In this document: in pieces, positions 16,901 through 18,871 of the stretch
Position numbering within the stretch: the stretch's first letter is position 1
Layout: every line of letters begins with the position of its first letter
Assembly: GCA_027578815.1 (NCBI GenBank)
Contig: JANBTH010000374.1
Span: forward strand, 1-18,871
Reading direction: 5' to 3'
Source of the DNA: Coemansia sp. RSA 1804
Lineage: Eukaryota; Kickxellomycota; Kickxellomycetes; Kickxellales; Kickxellaceae
DNA: 18,871 nucleotides
Notes under the pieces: generated by a model
The model's database searches: none
Told to the model about the DNA's origin: nothing
The model's input: the letters and a program-made list of their open reading frames with translations, nothing else
Program-made: the position numbers and the translations under genes

Positions 16901-18847
16901 AAGCGCAAGTCCAAGCGATGCCAGCTGCTCTTCTGCGGTGATTCTGACAGCAAAAGAAAGCGACTTTTGAGCACACCGTACCAAAATGTCGTTTGCAGAA
17001 AAGTCCAGTATTGAAAGCGCCCGAAGAAGTGACGGATTTTCTTTTCTGGTCCAGGATCCAAGTAGCGACCGCACCAAGAACACTTCGACGGGTGCATCCA
17101 GCAGATTGCCATTTGCCTCCTCGCAGATCCACGCAACAAAGCGAGGCATATTCTCGTCAACTACCATGTCTTCGCCTTCAGCAGAAGCACATAAAATGCC
17201 CTGTGTCATCTGCAGAACACAGAATAACGTCGGTGCATGTCCAATGTGATTATAACTATCCAAGAAAGACAACAGACGGGCTTTCAATTGATCCAGAAGC
17301 TTGCTCTTCGATGTTGGCACACAGAGATTGACACAATGTGCGAGAAGTTCGCATGAGACCAGGAACGCAGTGTCTCCTAAACATGCAATTGCACTTTCCA
17401 GTTTCTTGGCCAGCTGTTTGGCGCTGCGGGGTTGGTGAGCAACAATCTCTGATATAGCACAAGCTGTGGACCGCCATGGCTGGTAGACGAGGCGCAATGA
17501 TACAGACTCCATTAGAGTTGAAAGATACTCATTGAAGTCTATGCTGTTTAGGTTACTACTGATGCTAGACCGGCCCTTCTCAGCTGACTTGTAGGCTTGA
17601 ATGTCCATCTGCGAGTAGTGGCTATGTGGACCGCCGATTAACTTGCCTGCCAGATCACCAACCGACAGTGCACATAGCAGGTCAGAGTTGGAACTGTCAA
17701 AGAGAGCATTGAATAGAACCTCCACTTGAGACTCCAAATCTGCAATGCAAGAATATGCCCCTTTCCATGAGGAAATAAACGACAGCAATCGCCATATGGT
17801 AGGCAGATCTTTTGCATTACTTACTAGCGAGTCCAAGCGCTGAGCAAGCATGGCTTCCATCTTTGCAGAGCTGTCGTTGGAACCGATATTGTTGTTTATA
17901 GATGTTACAGGATCGAGGCATGGTGACTGTTTTGCGTTTGTGTGTATCTCGGAAAGAATAAACGAAATATACGGCATGGCGGGGTCGGAAACATGGTCGT
18001 ATTCTGTATCTGCTGCCATTCTCTTATTGATATTCTTCAGCAACTCCTTAAAGACGAGCTGCCATTGCATAGGAGAAAGGTTTGAGAACCTGTCGTGCGT
18101 ACTCATACGTGATGGGGATAAGCCTTGGTATATGCCTTGAGGATTGACTGAAGAGTGATAAACGAGAAACGACTTGCACGTCTCCAAATCGTCTGAAAAG
18201 GCGGCAAGAACGTGTTGTACGCGAGTAAATTGCAATTCTGTGTTCCAACTAGGGTCTGGCAAGGAAAGACAGCACTGGGGGTCTCTCGCTTCATTATCAG
18301 CTGACTGTAATAAAGAGAGACGGAAACCAAACACACCCTTGGATATACGTGCAAAAAGGTCAATTGACCACTTGCTCTGAGCAGCGTGCTGGCAAAACCG
18401 GGTTATAAACTGTGCGCAAAGCAGGGCCACCGGGGTTTCAGCCACACTGTGGTCGCCACGGCTAATGTACTGCGCGACAAGCATTAGCAACTGAACCACA
18501 TCTGGCTGGTGGCTGTGCGGACAACCAGTCAATGCATCGGAAGCTTGGCGGCAAAGGTCATGAGCAAGATCCGATGGCCCATCACAGCGGTGAAGCATGT
18601 CAAACAGTAATCCAGCAGTGCCGTACAAGCCAGCACCAACGCCAGCAATACCATGGCTCCAAATCACATCGGATGCAGAGGAAACAAACAGATCATCCTG
18701 AATGGAGCCCAATCTTTTGCAGCCAGAAAGAGACCTGTAAATTCCTAACACCCATTCTGCTAACTCGCCGCGTTTGCGCATGTCGCTCTTCTGGACCAGG
18801 GATCTAACGTTGTAAAGTAGCTCAGCAAGACACGTGCCATCAAGCAT
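10907..18847 (-). CDS. TEL1: Tel1/ATM-family PI3K-like protein kinase
   Basis: This is a giant DNA-damage kinase of 2646 aa (yeast Tel1 2787, human ATM 3056), acting in the nucleus at double-strand breaks and telomeres. Residues 1 to about 1550 are helical-repeat-like. A FAT domain covers about 1560-2100, with the ATM-like WRLSKWD at about 1627-1633 and a short coiled coil near 2000-2022. The kinase domain covers about 2235-2540. It has the ATP-binding K2295 in LVKGKDDMRQD, a hinge LQWVDNTVPLGNW, catalytic GDRHLQN with D2454, H2456 and N2459, and a DLG metal-binding motif with D2473. HIDLGIAFDLGKLLPIPE and LTREMIDGMGL are ATM/Tel1-like. A roughly 50-residue acidic Ser/Ala linker precedes the C-terminal FATC (about 2614-2646), which ends MFEGWSAWY. 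The ATG at 18847 is followed by a TAN-like stretch (KSDMRKRGELAEW). The frame stays open 24 bp to the window edge, so an upstream start cannot be excluded. No introns or disabling changes are seen. Confidence 0.97.
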   Translation of the reverse strand: MLDGTCLAELLYNVRSLVQKSDMRKRGELAEWVLGIYRSLSGCKRLGSIQDDLFVSSASDVIWSHGIAGVGAGLYGTAGLLFDMLHRCDGPSDLAHDLCRQASDALTGCPHSHQPDVVQLLMLVAQYISRGDHSVAETPVALLCAQFITRFCQHAAQSKWSIDLFARISKGVFGFRLSLLQSADNEARDPQCCLSLPDPSWNTELQFTRVQHVLAAFSDDLETCKSFLVYHSSVNPQGIYQGLSPSRMSTHDRFSNLSPMQWQLVFKELLKNINKRMAADTEYDHVSDPAMPYISFILSEIHTNAKQSPCLDPVTSINNNIGSNDSSAKMEAMLAQRLDSLVSNAKDLPTIWRLLSFISSWKGAYSCIADLESQVEVLFNALFDSSNSDLLCALSVGDLAGKLIGGPHSHYSQMDIQAYKSAEKGRSSISSNLNSIDFNEYLSTLMESVSLRLVYQPWRSTACAISEIVAHQPRSAKQLAKKLESAIACLGDTAFLVSCELLAHCVNLCVPTSKSKLLDQLKARLLSFLDSYNHIGHAPTLFCVLQMTQGILCASAEGEDMVVDENMPRFVAWICEEANGNLLDAPVEVFLVRSLLGSWTRKENPSLLRALSILDFSANDILVRCAQKSLSFAVRITAEEQLASLGLALPYLQSNARIVYPESPRCDADDTLVLMTRNLGLSMLSIVSGSVIPGALTISLLQIQPQSGCPHSVVRLCHRLLLTIATLSGFSSTEKMIACCASDIFSIEPDLFPIIRDALAAQKDAGTWDMVCVELAVEWMMRGDLEKAKSVLPQMLDGNDDCVSDECACTLLAHSVVLSITDPELYNSVRETILVPYVTDRRMERFARDTPEAIILCLLCLCMPGTDVSAEMNSTLVSVESKHGQMHIARGFVKAYDAKLKEKAIAILPQTAGFLAQWGRRYSASLICDAIDAVALAGGGTSALEFMNSSRAAWIVARIHTSLSSALYDDERLRLVCSLCLFVRILHADTLDSPLFQAVIFRTAFDSWLFKPGRTDAICCLVLCVILDSSSTTPPHELFGMIGTGLMDALVKHMSQGYNLGIDALSVTALACMIEETGKAAGANPLSSSSMIFVDTGLETLCDWSHLSSMVVTKGTIRAFDDRTALLLAAKTAVHRLEMGYCSLACAEILVESIERIVKLALPLDTKTSRFGLANPDDGEGSRINLATHIVHDLLSIRKAIFRYLERHDNTVHERKYISAMLIRSLSLLTIFENGDEGTIGDRTASVDSISKEGDVSWHICNIVTHSRNLDAVLAAIDVASKLLGAKLPESDAAQSALSLEWANASQKQIMRDVAAMPRFSSVQKSCATAWIKERATVELDTTLLEALCSPSIDPDSAISGLVCALAMHRNGRKFKLATSLILADSHAASCLLPHVIHEVVLEANQAEREEISSFLLDFAYNWHLRAPRIARDTIFRTLETRQLSSQFSDIRGFFVMLPLAFFEMADLAVKLDMPKTAAFLLECDLTCTNTERQPVLADISTEAKGLLRSVYHGLGNLPAAQLLEPVGSVSEIMQRCRDTGDWRTLLLYQEAASRESVRPFQNGLDPPQSTVDKSTKLDIGDTLVHLGLLNSIRPELSWVGDGSKASYDSSQRTVTTSAAFAASWRLSKWDVPSLPIAQQNNSTRSCLFLTTASGAEESLYNMFKLRQRSQPFEAKLTAQNYISSPGAITGITVASNNLHESWSYHTVSMLLPLITSCGRFGQHDANEFVHVSQITELLISRSRASMSAKALVPVYSANLILHEIAICDADAQEQSGPTLERLFGRYKEAVHSACVVSRQTGNWQASMNNIFRLRSLSQTIKYDDRILEPELRLWEAETLWDAGNRNMAVELLQSHKKAMEGLLQQAKAGQIEHSSAHSGKTAASSLPMWTDAEIETATILLSKIILTVGEWSDKQRKERPAVLWEEYFNKSAQLLQGVNSPTAWTGRALNALAEFSERQCEELTTLRDNEASGAVRKQKSRELAACQQQLSRASSSTEMSRLKAILRRLEIQVNNDQKELAELRSNIGGFLRLAVWSFVKCLECCHTFDDSVYSLVSLIMTHARVSELHSVLSSGLLDSVPSHKLLPLAHQLCARLGTEGDAFHSTLAHLVHRMSVDYPYHMLYHLFALRNANRTSSTNEASRNLRRTGSFMAQQSPESEKMEQRRSEAATSIIVGITANNPELGSIVRAIEELCNMYIELAVTPVPEKYRSSKLEGRLIEFSSKLKIKKLVKNLPPNIPVLTATPRAETPRDYMSVPFISTIADGYTLAGGINLPKITRVLGTDGRRYKQLVKGKDDMRQDAIIEQLFHVINRCMSSAKRKAPGLASSSSSILRVRTYQVVPLTKRCGVLQWVDNTVPLGNWFREKEEKYRPGAPPMAQLRSMIHDVHKDKATSAQQKLEVLEDVCRIAPPVFRFFFYENFYDSQSWFEHREMYICSAAVSSIAGWVLGIGDRHLQNILMDRSTAEVVHIDLGIAFDLGKLLPIPELVPFRLTREMIDGMGLLGLQGTFQSTCQTALEVMRMNSRVVITILNVLKVDPLYMWSLIPLRIDKMNRTAGGYVDELRDGSRISSTPSDIGERDVVLAEETDAAAAEDENKEAWRSIIHVGQRLDARISAEGQVSELIQQATDPMLLSRMFEGWSAWY

Positions 18848-18871
18848 ACCGGAGTAAACGTTTACAGTAAA

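Overview
The window looks like nuclear DNA of a fungus. It encodes a fused PurK-PurE type AIR carboxylase (Ade2 architecture), a rotenone-insensitive NDH-2 NADH dehydrogenase with a mitochondrial leader, and a Tel1/ATM kinase. It also encodes a secreted protein with a Kex2-type dibasic site. All six supported genes read through in single open frames, including a 7.9 kb Tel1 frame, so the genome is intron-poor. Coding DNA is near 50% GC and spacers are AT-richer. My guess is an early-diverging, Kickxellomycotina-like (Coemansia-type) fungus. That rests on general impression and is not proven here.

Layout from left to right. (1) 1-726, minus: the N-terminal 242 residues of a multi-pass membrane protein that runs off the left edge, possibly a 7TM receptor. 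(2) 727-1615: AT-rich divergent promoter region. (3) 1616-3367, plus: ADE2. (4) 3499-4704, minus: a single-pass membrane protein with a 14-cysteine cluster and NSYQ repeats, convergent with ADE2. (5) 4705-5713: spacer with a TATA element and a doubtful small coding trace. (6) 5714-6433, minus: a cysteine-free secreted Pro/Gln/Asn-rich protein. (7) 6434-9006: a 2.6 kb spacer that carries the NDE promoter (three CCAAT boxes and TATA boxes) and two weak possible coding stretches. (8) 9007-10638, plus: the mitochondrial NADH dehydrogenase. (9) 10639-10906: shared 3' region. (10) 10907-18847, minus: TEL1, nearly complete and possibly complete at its N-terminus.

The genes do not form an obvious functional cluster. 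Purine synthesis, NADH oxidation and DNA-damage signalling are housekeeping roles placed side by side. I saw no mobile element, CRISPR array, tRNA or rRNA, and nothing that supports a new multi-gene system. The least explained items are the Cys-cluster membrane protein, the His/Pro/Asn secreted protein, the edge-truncated membrane protein and a possible tiny secreted peptide at 5483-5629.
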